This document shows, one piece after another, positions 53,730-62,629 of a DNA stretch of 64,000 bases; within the stretch, counting starts at the first letter, position 1; every line of letters starts with the position of its first letter. This DNA is from Macrococcus lamae (GTDB lineage: Bacteria > Bacillota > Bacilli > Staphylococcales > Staphylococcaceae). The notes beneath the pieces are model-generated. The model was given only the letters and a program-made list of their open reading frames with translations, had not been told where the DNA came from and searched no databases. A program made the translations under genes and the position numbers. The stretch covers positions 1 to 64,000 of the forward strand of contig NZ_SCWB01000011.1 of assembly GCF_004359545.1 (NCBI RefSeq), given 5' to 3'.

Positions 53730-54410
53730 TTATTCTTGATATTGATTCATTATCTCAAGTTCAATTGCATCTGATTCCTTTTTCAGTTCATGTATATATT
53801 CCAGCTGATAATATAGTCCGTTCAGCTCATCGGCTACCAGGGAAAAAATCTCTTTTAAATTAGTGAGTGAGATGGTAACATTTTCATAAGTTTCAGCGTA
53901 GAAATATGTTTTTTCACTTTTGTTCATTGGATACCTTGAAAAATCCATGTGAGGACTTATCTTAAAAATTTGGTACTCATTTAATTGGCTGATATAGGAA
54001 TTTGTTTGTTTAAATCTTTTTAAATCTTTTTCAATTTTATATAAATTTGTATGATTTAATAACTTCACAACAATACTCATTAATTCACTAATATTGTGTG
54101 AGCTAAATGGATTATTTTTAATATTACTAATGTGATCATTATCAGATTCGAGTAAATAAAAGTATGCAATTATTGATTTTAAACGCAACTCTATATAATG
54201 ATTTAATGAAAATAATATTGGAAATATGAGGCTATCTGCCTTTTTATCAGAATTATCATTAATGCACTCATTTACTAGAATATTGGTGGATTCATAATAT
54301 GCTTCACTCATGGTATCAAATAAACTTGGTCTATCCTTGAAAGTAAATCTCCAATTTAAAAAAGCGTGTTTATTGATACCATCATGATTATTAAAAATGT
54401 CTATCTTCAT
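53730..54410 (-). CDS. Unknown island cargo protein behind the integrase (226 aa)
   Basis: I do not recognise the family with certainty. It is almost all helical, Asn- and Tyr-rich, and has no signal or membrane segment. The stretch FPILFSLNHYIELRLKSIIAYF followed by HNISELM resembles the helix pair of some HEPN-type proteins, but the catalytic R-x4-6-H motif is not evident, so this is only a hint. GGGGAGA precedes the ATG inside int, and the gap is 2 bp. Repressor, integrase and this gene may share one transcript. Position between int and att is typical for island cargo. Confidence 0.7.
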   Translation of the reverse strand: MKIDIFNNHDGINKHAFLNWRFTFKDRPSLFDTMSEAYYESTNILVNECINDNSDKKADSLIFPILFSLNHYIELRLKSIIAYFYLLESDNDHISNIKNNPFSSHNISELMSIVVKLLNHTNLYKIEKDLKRFKQTNSYISQLNEYQIFKISPHMDFSRYPMNKSEKTYFYAETYENVTISLTNLKEIFSLVADELNGLYYQLEYIHELKKESDAIELEIMNQYQE

Positions 54411-54412
54411 AA

Positions 54413-55648
54413 TTATCTCCCCACCGCTTCTAATTTACTCATCATGTCTTTATCCATCTGTTCAGTAACATGACTGTATATTTGTAATGTTGTTTTATGA
54501 TCAGTATGGCCAACACGTTCCATAATTGCTTTAAGTGACACACCTAATTGGCTAAGTAGTGATATATGGCTGTGTCTTAGCGTGTGAGTTGTTACGTGCT
54601 TTGTAATGATTTGTTTACCATCTTTATCTTTAATTAAGCCTACAGCCATCTGTATATTGCGATTGATGGATGATAGAGCCATAGGATTGCCATAATGATT
54701 AGTAAATATAAACCCTCTATCTTTGTACATACGTTCCCACTGTAAAGCTTTCTTGTTCTCCAGCATGACTTTACGCAAAATATCACAGCTTCTTGTTGTG
54801 AGTGATATTGTTCTATAAGATGCTTCGGTTTTAGTAGTATCTTTTACACCGTGGCCAGTACCATCATCTATCCAATGTATTGTACCGTCTATTTCTAATG
54901 TTTTTTTATCAAAGTCAATATTATTTGGCTGTATGGCCAAGCATTCCCCTACACGCATACCATTTAAGGACATAAACTCAACGATATAAGCCGTCATAAT
55001 AAAAGATAGCTTCATATATCCGGCACGCTTTAAAGTGGCCATCTCGTTTAGTTTCTCAATGATTAGCTGTATCTCTGACATTTCTAAATAGTTTTCACGC
55101 TTTGCTTTAACTTCGTCTCGTGTTTTGGCTTGTTTAGGGATAACAACGTCATCCAGGTATGATATATCAGTTAGTTTATATTTCTTTTGTGTATGCTTCA
55201 TGATGTTTCTAATGATACTCATAGCATCTTTAATGACTTTATGGCTTAAGTTGTCTTTACTTGCTGAATTAATTAGATCCTGGACTATCTCAGTATTCAT
55301 ATTCTTAACTAAGATGTCTTTATTGATGTTTCTTTTAATGTGTTTGATTTTATAGAACTTGGTTGAAATGGTTGATTTTTTACTACCGGAAACAGTTTTA
55401 TAGTTGTCAAACCATTCATCACATGCCTTGTGAAATGTGAGTGTCTTAAGTGATTGAGGTGTCTTATCCGTAATCTTATGCTTAACTTTCTCATCTAATA
55501 GCTTCTGTGCTTCCCTCTGTGATGGCTTCGTATCCTTATTCATAACCACGGATACATATTTCTTCTTTTCAGTCAGAGGATCTTTATAGCTTTCATAAAA
55601 ACGATATCTTTGTTTACCGTGTTTATCAATAAAGGGTACGCAATACAT
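54413..55648 (-). CDS. int: Tyrosine-recombinase integrase
   Basis: It catalyses site-specific insertion at guaA and excision. The N-terminal arm-binding region (YRFYESYKDPLTEKKKYVSVVMNK) precedes a SAM-like core-binding domain (about 65-165) and the catalytic domain. Catalytic residues are visible: Arg in LNGMRVGECLAI, the HxxR box TLRHSHISLL, and the His and Tyr in VGHTDHKTTLQIYSHV. At 411 residues it is complete. AAGGAGG lies 9 nt before the ATG. The gene points toward guaA, as in SaPIs. Confidence 0.95.
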   Translation of the reverse strand: MYCVPFIDKHGKQRYRFYESYKDPLTEKKKYVSVVMNKDTKPSQREAQKLLDEKVKHKITDKTPQSLKTLTFHKACDEWFDNYKTVSGSKKSTISTKFYKIKHIKRNINKDILVKNMNTEIVQDLINSASKDNLSHKVIKDAMSIIRNIMKHTQKKYKLTDISYLDDVVIPKQAKTRDEVKAKRENYLEMSEIQLIIEKLNEMATLKRAGYMKLSFIMTAYIVEFMSLNGMRVGECLAIQPNNIDFDKKTLEIDGTIHWIDDGTGHGVKDTTKTEASYRTISLTTRSCDILRKVMLENKKALQWERMYKDRGFIFTNHYGNPMALSSINRNIQMAVGLIKDKDGKQIITKHVTTHTLRHSHISLLSQLGVSLKAIMERVGHTDHKTTLQIYSHVTEQMDKDMMSKLEAVGR

Positions 55649-55651
55649 GGC

Positions 55652-56161
55652 CTAGTCCTCCTTATTTTCTTCAATCACATCAAAGTCTCTTAACATTGGG
55701 ATTGCTTCAACATAAGTTAATAACTTTCTTTTCTCTTCCTGGGTCAATATTATGCTCTCTCTTTCAATATGGCCGAAATCATATTCTATATTTCTAGACA
55801 TAACTACATCATTATCATTTTGAGAAAGTAACCAATAAATATTGTAATAAGGCTTATTGAGTACTTTAATCTGACTATTTGTGTCTGTATCATCTTTTTC
55901 TATAAAACCTTGTTCTAATAATTTTTCTTTGTCGGCACTGTTTAAATCTAATTTTTCACTTAATCCGTAAGCTATATAGATTTGAGCCGTAACACTATCG
56001 TTTAAATGCAATATTTCAGAAAAATTTTCAATGTATTTGGCAGAGGGGTTTGCTCTATTGTTTTCTACCATAGATATATAGGATCTTGAAAATTGCATGA
56101 CCTCTGAAAGTTTGTCTAAAGTGAATCCTTTTTCTTTTCTTAGTTTCTTAAAAATGTTCAT
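55652..56161 (-). CDS. Island master repressor (XRE-family, Stl-like role)
   Basis: An N-terminal HTH_3 domain (FKKLRKEKGFTLDKLSEVMQFSRSYISMVENNRANPS) is followed by about 110 residues of unknown fold, which in SaPI repressors bind the phage-coded inducer. The ATG at 56161 is 6 nt after AGGAGG; an ATG at 56167 touches the ribosome site and is unlikely. Length 169. It diverges from the Cro-like gene across a palindromic operator and is followed by int after 3 bp. I cannot name the inducing phage protein. Confidence 0.85.
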   Translation of the reverse strand: MNIFKKLRKEKGFTLDKLSEVMQFSRSYISMVENNRANPSAKYIENFSEILHLNDSVTAQIYIAYGLSEKLDLNSADKEKLLEQGFIEKDDTDTNSQIKVLNKPYYNIYWLLSQNDNDVVMSRNIEYDFGHIERESIILTQEEKRKLLTYVEAIPMLRDFDVIEENKED

Positions 56162-56215
56162 AATCATCCTCCTTTAGACTTCATAATACTGCCTATTAAA
56201 TATATATTCAACAAA

Positions 56216-56310
56216 AACTATACTAAAAATAGTTAAAAATATAATTTTTATTGTTCATTTATGTTGACATATAAATCTAGCAACACTATAGTATAGTTAT
56301 AACTATACTA
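56216..56310. promoter_or_regulatory. Divergent control region with a 22-bp perfect palindrome
   Basis: TTGACA (56264-56269), 17 bp and TATAGT (56287-56292) form the rightward promoter. A perfect 22-bp palindrome (56289-56310, half site TAACTATACTA) overlaps its -10 box. A second copy of the half site, AACTATACTA, is at 56216-56225 on the repressor side. Repressor binding should block the rightward promoter. Confidence 0.8.
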
Positions 56311-56354
56311 ATTATTAAATTAGATTAGTTTAAATTATTCTAAGGAGGTATAGT

Positions 56355-56585
56355 ATGAAACTTAAAGCTAAAAGAAATGAGTTGAAAAGGGTTCTAGCTT
56401 TAAACGGTTACACACCTAATGCTTTTTGTGAAAAACATAAGGTATCTAAGACATTACTTTATAACATCTTAAATCATTCTGTGGAAGTATCAGCAACTAC
56501 GGGCCGTAAAATTAGTAAAGGCTTAAAAAGAGATGTTAGTGAATTATTTGAAGTTGTGGAACAAAGACAAAAGGAGGTGATTTAA
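56355..56585 (+). CDS. Cro-like HTH regulator
   Basis: A 76-residue DNA-binding protein with an HTH (LALNGYTPNAFCEKHKVSKTLLYNILNHSVEVSATTGRKISKGL). It is divergent from the repressor and is the first gene of the rightward operon, the Str/Cro position. AAGGAGG precedes the ATG. It probably helps turn off the repressor or tune early expression. Confidence 0.8.
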   Translation: MKLKAKRNELKRVLALNGYTPNAFCEKHKVSKTLLYNILNHSVEVSATTGRKISKGLKRDVSELFEVVEQRQKEVI

Positions 56586-56587
56586 AA

Positions 56588-56746
56588 ATGATGATCATTA
56601 AAACAATTTTCTATTCAGTGTTTAGTGTGTTAGTTGCAACTCAATTCAGTCATGAACACCATATTGTATATGGCACAACATTTTTTTTAATGCTTATGTT
56701 CTGTAGTTATGAATTATTGAAACATGAAAAGAGAGGGGGATATTAA
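56588..56746 (+). CDS. Small membrane protein, 52 aa
   Basis: A short reading frame from ATG 56588 to TAA 56746, with GGAGGTGAT 7 nt upstream. The product has two hydrophobic segments (IKTIFYSVFSVLVATQF and TTFFLMLMFCSYELL) separated by SHEHHIVYG, and a basic end HEKRGGY. The following gene starts on the base after its stop. Function unknown; candidates are an inhibitor, a superinfection factor or a holin-like peptide. Confidence 0.65.
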   Translation: MMIIKTIFYSVFSVLVATQFSHEHHIVYGTTFFLMLMFCSYELLKHEKRGGY

Positions 56747-57022
56747 ATGAATAATGTAGTTGAAATGCAAAGGCCACATCCAAGTAATTCAGTGTTAAGT
56801 GATGACCAGGTAGCACCGGTTAAGATGATTTATTGTAAAGTATCAACCTTACCGAAGTTATTTAATATTTCAAAAGCAACGGCATACCGCTTCTTGAAAG
56901 AAGCAGATACATTGGATGAATTTAAAGATCGTATATGTGTGGATGTATCAGCAACTATGACCCTGGTACACATTGAGACATTTGAAGAATTTCTTAAGTT
57001 CAAACACAAAAAACATTATTGA
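56747..57022 (+). CDS. Xis-like DNA-binding protein
   Basis: 91 residues with a winged-helix/HTH pattern (VSTLPKLFNISKATAYRFLKEADTLDEF) and a C-terminal strand-helix (TLVHIETFEEFLKF) as in MerR-like excisionases. Position after the Cro-like gene and before the replication block is usual for island or phage Xis. It starts immediately after the small membrane gene. The excisionase role is inferred. Confidence 0.65.
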   Translation: MNNVVEMQRPHPSNSVLSDDQVAPVKMIYCKVSTLPKLFNISKATAYRFLKEADTLDEFKDRICVDVSATMTLVHIETFEEFLKFKHKKHY

Positions 57023-57035
57023 GGAGGTCATACCA

Positions 57036-57326
57036 ATGAAAAATGAAGATGTTATTCAGTATATTGAAGCTGTACAGATGAAACTAAGAGCAGTGTCACA
57101 ACAGTCTTATACACATTTAGATGGAATTGATAAAGCCTTAGAAACTGAGTGGGTGAAAGAGAACGGTTTAGCCCTTTATTTAATGCATGAATTTAAGCAA
57201 GATTCCTATATCACTAACATAGTTATCAGTGACATCATAAAAGACGTTCAGAGTCTTAAAGAAATTATCACTAATAATAAAAAAGTCGATAGTGAACAGC
57301 TACCACACCGACACACTACCGACTGA
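57036..57326 (+). CDS. Hypothetical island protein, 96 aa
   Basis: A helical, acidic protein with no recognisable motif. The ATG at 57036 follows GAGGAGG by 7 nt and is preferred to an extended reading that overlaps the previous gene. The end EQLPHRHTTD is polar. It sits in the early operon before the replication genes. Confidence 0.65.
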   Translation: MKNEDVIQYIEAVQMKLRAVSQQSYTHLDGIDKALETEWVKENGLALYLMHEFKQDSYITNIVISDIIKDVQSLKEIITNNKKVDSEQLPHRHTTD

Positions 57327-57400
57327 AAAACCGCTTCAATGAATAAACATTAAAGCATAGTTATTTTAACACAATACAAACTTTAAAAGGGAGATTTGCT

Positions 57401-57676
57401 ATGACTAACATGGAATTTTTGGCGGTTAAACTACTCAAGCTATTCCGAGGGGGAAAACCCAAAAAGAATAGAGGTGAACTCCCATTGTTGCAAATACAGA
57501 CATTTATATGTAAAAAAAATGAACATCTTATTCACTTTGATAACCGTGTTAATACATTCATGCTACAGCCATGGTGTGATGTGCGAGATGTGAAAGTCAA
57601 TTTCTACAATGAGAACGGTTATACAATTCACGTTGTTACAGTGATGTATACAGATACTACAAAAGCACATTATTAA
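57401..57676 (+). CDS. Hypothetical island protein, 91 aa
   Basis: A basic N-terminus (LFRGGKPKKNRGE) is followed by a beta-rich domain (LIHFDNRVNTFMLQPW, GYTIHVVTVMYTDTTKAHY). The family is unknown. AAAGGGAG precedes the ATG, and the gene is 25 bp before the replication protein. It could assist replication, but nothing shows this directly. Confidence 0.6.
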   Translation: MTNMEFLAVKLLKLFRGGKPKKNRGELPLLQIQTFICKKNEHLIHFDNRVNTFMLQPWCDVRDVKVNFYNENGYTIHVVTVMYTDTTKAHY

Positions 57677-57701
57677 TTAATGAGAGAGGTGAAAATATTG
57701 A

Positions 57702-60008
57702 ATGGCATTAACTAGAGATACTGAAATAATTAAACCTTTATTCGATAATGTCCCAGGTGAGCTGAGAACTCATGATAATTGGGTGTTATGGAAGAAAGTA
57801 AAAACGAAAAAAGGTGCTTATACAAAAGTACCTTACTACACCAAAACAAAAAAAGCCTCATCAACTAACAGCACTACATGGCTATCCTTTGAAAAGGCTA
57901 AGTCCCTATATGAAAATGGTGGTTTTGACGGTATTGGCTTTGTATTTGACGGAAAGTCAAAAATCATAGGTATTGATTTAGATAACGTTGATACTGACAA
58001 ACTAAGTGATCATAAATTTATTGATAATTGGAAAGATAGAACATACACAGAATTATCACCATCCGGAAACGGTGTTCACTTATACATTATAGCAGATGTC
58101 CCCGGCCAATTTCATCCAGGTTTTAATAACAGGGATAACAACATAGAGGCATATAGCATGGCTCGATTCTTTACTGTTACTGGCCATGTGTTAGGCAGTG
58201 TAGAAGTAACAGACCAACAAGAATTGGCCAACAAGCTGTATAACAAGTATGGTACTAAATTAGAGCCTATGAACAATCTACAAGCTTTATTAGATATACC
58301 TGTAGATGACTCAATGGATGCTAAAGAAGTAATCAGACGTATTAAAAAAGGCTCTAATGAAGAAAAGAAAGACAGGATATTGACGTTACTTGATACAGGT
58401 GATTATCAGTCGCTAGGTTTTGAATCACATAGTAACGCTGATTATTCACTCATAAATGATTTACTATTCTATAGTGATCTAAATTATCAGTTAGTTTATG
58501 AAATGATGTCAGAAAGTCCACTGTGTGACCGTGAAAAATGGCACTCACCTAGACGGCATCCGCTTCAACCCGACACATACACATCATACGGATATTATTC
58601 TATTGTGAAATGTTGTGATCAGTATCTAACTCAAAATAAAAAGACATACAGCACATATCACTTAAAACGTGCTGAGGATGAATTTGAAGAAATTTCTGAG
58701 TCACAGGATGAGGATAATACAGAATGGATTAAACGATTAGATAGGCACAGTAAAACAGGTGCAATACTTAATTCAAGAAGTAATATGAAGTTGATTATAT
58801 GCAACGATTCAAAGTTAAAAGATATATTCCGCTTTAATGAGTTTAGTAGTACTCGAGAGATAGGCAAAAAGCCATTTTGGAGGCTAACTGGTGACAATTC
58901 GGTGTATTGGACTGATAGTGATGACTCAGCCCTTAAAAACTATATCAGTACTGTGTATGGTGTCGAGGGGGATAACAGAATAAGAGACTTACTCAATGAA
59001 ATATTCTATAGAAATACCTATCATCCTGTTGAAGATTATTTAGAAAGTCTTGAGTGGGATGGTGAGCTTAGACTTAACACATTGTTTATTGACTATCTAG
59101 GAGCTTCAAATACAGATTATATTAAACGAATATCTGAGTTGTCTTTTATTGGGGCGGTTAAGCGAATATATGAGCCTGGAAGCAAACATGACACGATGAT
59201 AGTGTTATACGGCCAACAGGGTGTAGGTAAATCATACATCCTTAAGCGATTAGCTAGAGAATGGTTCAATGACTCAATTATTAAAATTTCTGACCGAGAT
59301 GGATATATGGCTTTACAGGGTTCATGGATCATTGAATTTTCTGAGTTGGCCAGTTGGAATAAAAAAGAGGTTGAGGATGTTAAACAATTTGTGTCCTCGC
59401 AAGTAGATACTTATCGAGAGCCATATCAAAGGCATCAAACAAGAAAGCCAAGACAATGTGTATTTTTCGGTACTACTAACAATCGAGAGTTCTTAAACGA
59501 CACAACAGGTGCAAGACGTTTCTATCCTATTGAGGTTGGTACTCAAGAAAGTAAATTCAATGTGTTTAGCGATTTAACCGATGAGGTGGTCAATCAGATT
59601 TGGGCTGAGGCCGTCGATAAATACAGATTAGGTATTTCTAATGTGTTAGATCCTACAAGTGATAAAGACATCATAGAACAGGCACAAGCCATACAAAAGC
59701 AACATACTGAAGATGATGGTCTAGCTGATAAGATTATTGCCTATCTTGATACACCGCTTCATGAGTTAGATGGCACTTTAGGAGATGTAAAAGAAGATGA
59801 TTATGGGTACCTGGATAGAATCTGTTGGGAGATGGTTTGGGATAACATCATTTTCGGTAAAGGCATGGCCAATACCACACAAAAACGTAAGATAAATAAT
59901 GCTCTCAACAGTATCGAATGGCTAGAGCCTAAAAGCTCCATAAGATTTTCAAAATACGATTTTACTAAGAAATACGGACATACTCGAGGTTTTATGGTGA
60001 ATAGATAA
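57702..60008 (+). CDS. rep: Island replication protein: primase-like N-terminus and VapE/SF3-type helicase
   Basis: 768 residues. The first 170 carry a primase-polymerase-like region (NWVLWKKVKTKKGAYTKVPY, GIGFVFDGKSKIIGIDLDN, ELSPSGNGVHLYI). The C-terminal half (about 450-690) is a VapE-type ATPase: Walker A YGQQGVGKSYILK, Walker B WIIEFSEL, and the motifs RKPRQCVFFGTTN and TGARRFYPIEV. SaPI replication uses such a primase-helicase acting at an origin next to its gene. The iteron region lies directly downstream. GAGAGG precedes the ATG. Confidence 0.9.
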   Translation: MALTRDTEIIKPLFDNVPGELRTHDNWVLWKKVKTKKGAYTKVPYYTKTKKASSTNSTTWLSFEKAKSLYENGGFDGIGFVFDGKSKIIGIDLDNVDTDKLSDHKFIDNWKDRTYTELSPSGNGVHLYIIADVPGQFHPGFNNRDNNIEAYSMARFFTVTGHVLGSVEVTDQQELANKLYNKYGTKLEPMNNLQALLDIPVDDSMDAKEVIRRIKKGSNEEKKDRILTLLDTGDYQSLGFESHSNADYSLINDLLFYSDLNYQLVYEMMSESPLCDREKWHSPRRHPLQPDTYTSYGYYSIVKCCDQYLTQNKKTYSTYHLKRAEDEFEEISESQDEDNTEWIKRLDRHSKTGAILNSRSNMKLIICNDSKLKDIFRFNEFSSTREIGKKPFWRLTGDNSVYWTDSDDSALKNYISTVYGVEGDNRIRDLLNEIFYRNTYHPVEDYLESLEWDGELRLNTLFIDYLGASNTDYIKRISELSFIGAVKRIYEPGSKHDTMIVLYGQQGVGKSYILKRLAREWFNDSIIKISDRDGYMALQGSWIIEFSELASWNKKEVEDVKQFVSSQVDTYREPYQRHQTRKPRQCVFFGTTNNREFLNDTTGARRFYPIEVGTQESKFNVFSDLTDEVVNQIWAEAVDKYRLGISNVLDPTSDKDIIEQAQAIQKQHTEDDGLADKIIAYLDTPLHELDGTLGDVKEDDYGYLDRICWEMVWDNIIFGKGMANTTQKRKINNALNSIEWLEPKSSIRFSKYDFTKKYGHTRGFMVNR

Positions 60009-60038
60009 TTGCTTTAGTTTGCTGACATGCTAACACAA

Positions 60039-60277
60039 TGCTTACAAACTTGCTGACGGTAAAAACCTACAGCTCGTTGGCTCTATCCTACTTGTAAGCA
60101 TTGTAAGCAATTATATATAGGATATAAGTATATAGAGTAATAGGAATATAGGGGGCATACCTCCGTGTAAGATACACATGAATGGATAAAAAAGTTTGAA
60201 AAGTTTTGCTTACATCGAAAAAATGGCTCAAAACATTGGTATGACTGGGCTGAAGCGTAATCAATATTGTGTAAGCA
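60039..60277. other. Iteron-bearing replication origin of the island
   Basis: TTGTAAGCA occurs twice in tandem (60092-60100, 60101-60109) and once inverted as TGCTTACAA (60039-60047). One-mismatch copies lie at 60207-60215 (inverted) and 60269-60277, and a weaker TGTAAGA at 60166. The repeats flank an AT-rich segment (60110-60150). This fills the 321-bp gap after the helicase gene, where SaPI origins lie. Confidence 0.75.
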
Positions 60278-60329
60278 TTTTGCTACAAATAGCTAAAAAC
60301 AAATAAAAATTAAAAGAAAGGCGGTAAGT

Positions 60330-60887
60330 ATGACAAATTTATCAGAGAAACAAAAAAAATTTGCCAATGAGTATTTAAGGTGTTTCAATGCTACACAATC
60401 GGCCATTAAAGCTGGATACTCCCCTGCGTCAGCACGTACAACAGGTTACAGATTGTTGAAAAATGTTGATGTTAAGCAATATATGGAGGGGCTAAGGTCT
60501 GAAATTGAGGATGAAACGATTTTAACAGCTAAACAGCTATTAACTATTTTATCTGAGACAGCAGTCGGAAATTTAGAAGAAGAACAGGCACATGTTATTA
60601 AAGTGCCTCACTTTATCAAGAATGAAACAACCGGTAAAGATAATTTAGTTTATACAGAAAGGGTCGAGAAAGTAATGGTAAAGCCTAAAATGGCTGATCA
60701 GAATAAAGCTCGTGAATTAGTCGGTAAATATCATGCACTATGGACTGATAAGACTGTTGTGGATGATATGTCACAGGTTCATATCACAGTTGATTATGGA
60801 GATGGTGAGCCGGAATATATTGATTATGAATTAGATCCAGGCAATGAAAATAATAAAAACTATAATAATGAAAAAGGAGAAATTTAA
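60330..60887 (+). CDS. terS: Terminase small subunit
   Basis: It recognises the island pac site and redirects the helper phage's packaging motor. The N-terminal HTH (SEKQKKFANEYLRCFNATQSAIKAGYSPASARTTGYRLLKN) is the Terminase_2 pattern. A central helical region and an acidic tail complete 185 residues. AGGCGG precedes the ATG. The absence of a large subunit in the window is expected of an island and unlike a prophage. Confidence 0.92.
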   Translation: MTNLSEKQKKFANEYLRCFNATQSAIKAGYSPASARTTGYRLLKNVDVKQYMEGLRSEIEDETILTAKQLLTILSETAVGNLEEEQAHVIKVPHFIKNETTGKDNLVYTERVEKVMVKPKMADQNKARELVGKYHALWTDKTVVDDMSQVHITVDYGDGEPEYIDYELDPGNENNKNYNNEKGEI

Positions 60888-60889
60888 AA

Positions 60890-61588
60890 ATGACAGAATT
60901 TAATTATGAGGTATTAAGTAACACTGAACATATGACAAAGGTAAATAATGTGAAAGATGCAATCGCTACAGCAGGGCTTTTATTAATTAAAGGTTATAGA
61001 GTACATAGAGTACTATCGGACATCACACCGCTTCTAAGTACAGCACAAAATGAATATTCAGCACATTTGAGAGATTTGAAAGAGGATAAGCAAAAAGAAC
61101 TTAAACAGCTGATCTATAATTTTGAAAGTGAAAAGAAAGTATATGATGATCCTCAACAAGAGGCTTTACACCGTCAAGACTTTGAGGTTAAGCTAAACGC
61201 TATGAGAGACACAGAAGTGATTGATTTCTTAATGAATGTTAACGCTGAGGACATCACACCTTATGAGTTTAATAGATTAGTAGCCACTGTGAACGATAAA
61301 GGCTTAGAAAGTACAGGATTACAAGAGAAAATCACTGAATTGAAGTATACAGTTACTCAGCCATATACAGCTAAACCGGAATATAAGCAATTAGAGAATG
61401 ATATTACTGTGTTAGATAATATCCCAGTGAGTAATGATGTGCTTTGGTATCATACTGGAACAGATTTTAAACAGCTAGATGTTGAAAACACCTTAAATAA
61501 AGTGATTGATGAGTATAAAGATGTTGAGTATCGTATCAGTCCATCAGAAGAGGAAAATGTAAAAGCTAAAATCATCAGTAACATGTAA
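60890..61588 (+). CDS. Hypothetical island protein, 232 aa
   Basis: I do not recognise it. It is helical and acidic, with a central charged stretch (about 60-100, DLKEDKQKELKQLIYNFESEKK) likely to form a coiled coil. No signal or membrane segment. AAGGAG precedes the ATG, 2 bp after terS, so it belongs to the packaging operon. A role in packaging or helper interference is possible but not shown. Confidence 0.7.
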   Translation: MTEFNYEVLSNTEHMTKVNNVKDAIATAGLLLIKGYRVHRVLSDITPLLSTAQNEYSAHLRDLKEDKQKELKQLIYNFESEKKVYDDPQQEALHRQDFEVKLNAMRDTEVIDFLMNVNAEDITPYEFNRLVATVNDKGLESTGLQEKITELKYTVTQPYTAKPEYKQLENDITVLDNIPVSNDVLWYHTGTDFKQLDVENTLNKVIDEYKDVEYRISPSEEENVKAKIISNM

Positions 61589-61629
61589 TGATACTAAGTT
61601 TAACTATTAATTAGTGATGAGGTGGTTAA

Positions 61630-62172
61630 TTGAAGCTTATACGACTGAATAAAAGTTATAACTATGTAATTGAGGAATTGACAATGGCTGAGGAGATCTT
61701 TTTAAGAGACTTCTCGCCAGTCAATATTAGAATGAAAATTTCATATTTAACTAATCAGATTAATGAGATGTATTATTTATCAGTAAGTCATCCTATACCA
61801 ACAAACATAGGCATAGTTACTATTGGTTGTAGTGTGTCTGATTTAGCTTTATGGATTATAGATCAGAAAAACGCATTGGCACGATATAAAAAGAGATGTG
61901 ACCGAAACATGAAGATATTAAGACAGTGCTTAAAGCGGTATACATTAGAAGAACAAAAAGAGATAAAAAGGTACTTAGCCACTGAGGGTAGGTATGGTGA
62001 TATAGAATTAATGAAGCGTGTGAAAAAAGATTTATTTCAACTATCTGAGTATGAACGATTAAAACGACATAAGGCTTTTAAACAACAAGCCCTAATAGAA
62101 AAGTATAAACATGCTGAGAAGATTAAAAGAGCTTTGACTCTAAGCCGTGAGAGTGTATATGAAACAGTCTAA
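61630..62172 (+). CDS. Hypothetical island protein, 180 aa
   Basis: The start is TTG behind GAGGTGG. The product is basic and helical; the middle (PTNIGIVTIGCSVSDLALWIIDQKNALARYKKRCDRN) and the Lys/Arg-rich end are typical of small phage regulatory proteins encoded just before an ArpU/RinA-type activator. No firm family. The end overlaps the next gene by 14 nt. Confidence 0.65.
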   Translation: MKLIRLNKSYNYVIEELTMAEEIFLRDFSPVNIRMKISYLTNQINEMYYLSVSHPIPTNIGIVTIGCSVSDLALWIIDQKNALARYKKRCDRNMKILRQCLKRYTLEEQKEIKRYLATEGRYGDIELMKRVKKDLFQLSEYERLKRHKAFKQQALIEKYKHAEKIKRALTLSRESVYETV

Positions 62173-62530
62173 CCGTGCACAACTAAGAAACTTTATCCTG
62201 GAATACCATAAAACTCATTCATTAACTCTAGAGAAAGATTTAGAATTGGATGATGATATGTTCTTTGATATAAATACTCCTGTAGAAGTTGATATGAGTA
62301 CCGCTATGACTCAAATATCCCTTACAGGTGATTCAGTATACCTAAATACTCTATTAGAGAAAGTAGATCAGTACGGCACACTTAAAGAGCAATATATATT
62401 TCTGTGTTTGTTGCGTGGTTATGGTATTAATCGTACAGCTGAAATATTCAATTTAGATCCACGGAATATACGCTATAAATTTGATAAGCTACTCGATAAG
62501 ATTTTAAAGCACTCTAATAGTGCAATTTAA
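62159..62530 (+). CDS. Sigma-factor-like HTH regulator (ArpU/RinA-like position)
   Basis: The C-terminal 55 residues (TLKEQYIFLCLLRGYGINRTAEIFNLDPRNIRYKFDKLLDKIL) look like sigma region 4. The ATG at 62159 (123 residues) is used; a GTG at 62147 is possible. In staphylococcal phages a protein of this kind switches on late or packaging genes. Here it closes the terS operon and is followed by a terminator. Confidence 0.7.
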   Translation: MKQSNRAQLRNFILEYHKTHSLTLEKDLELDDDMFFDINTPVEVDMSTAMTQISLTGDSVYLNTLLEKVDQYGTLKEQYIFLCLLRGYGINRTAEIFNLDPRNIRYKFDKLLDKILKHSNSAI

Positions 62531-62629
62531 GGCAATGATTGATATAATTGTGTTAGATACAGTATCAAATCAAATTTAGAAGTACAATTTTCTGATATGT
62601 TTTTGGGATAGCACTTTCACCGTGCTGAA

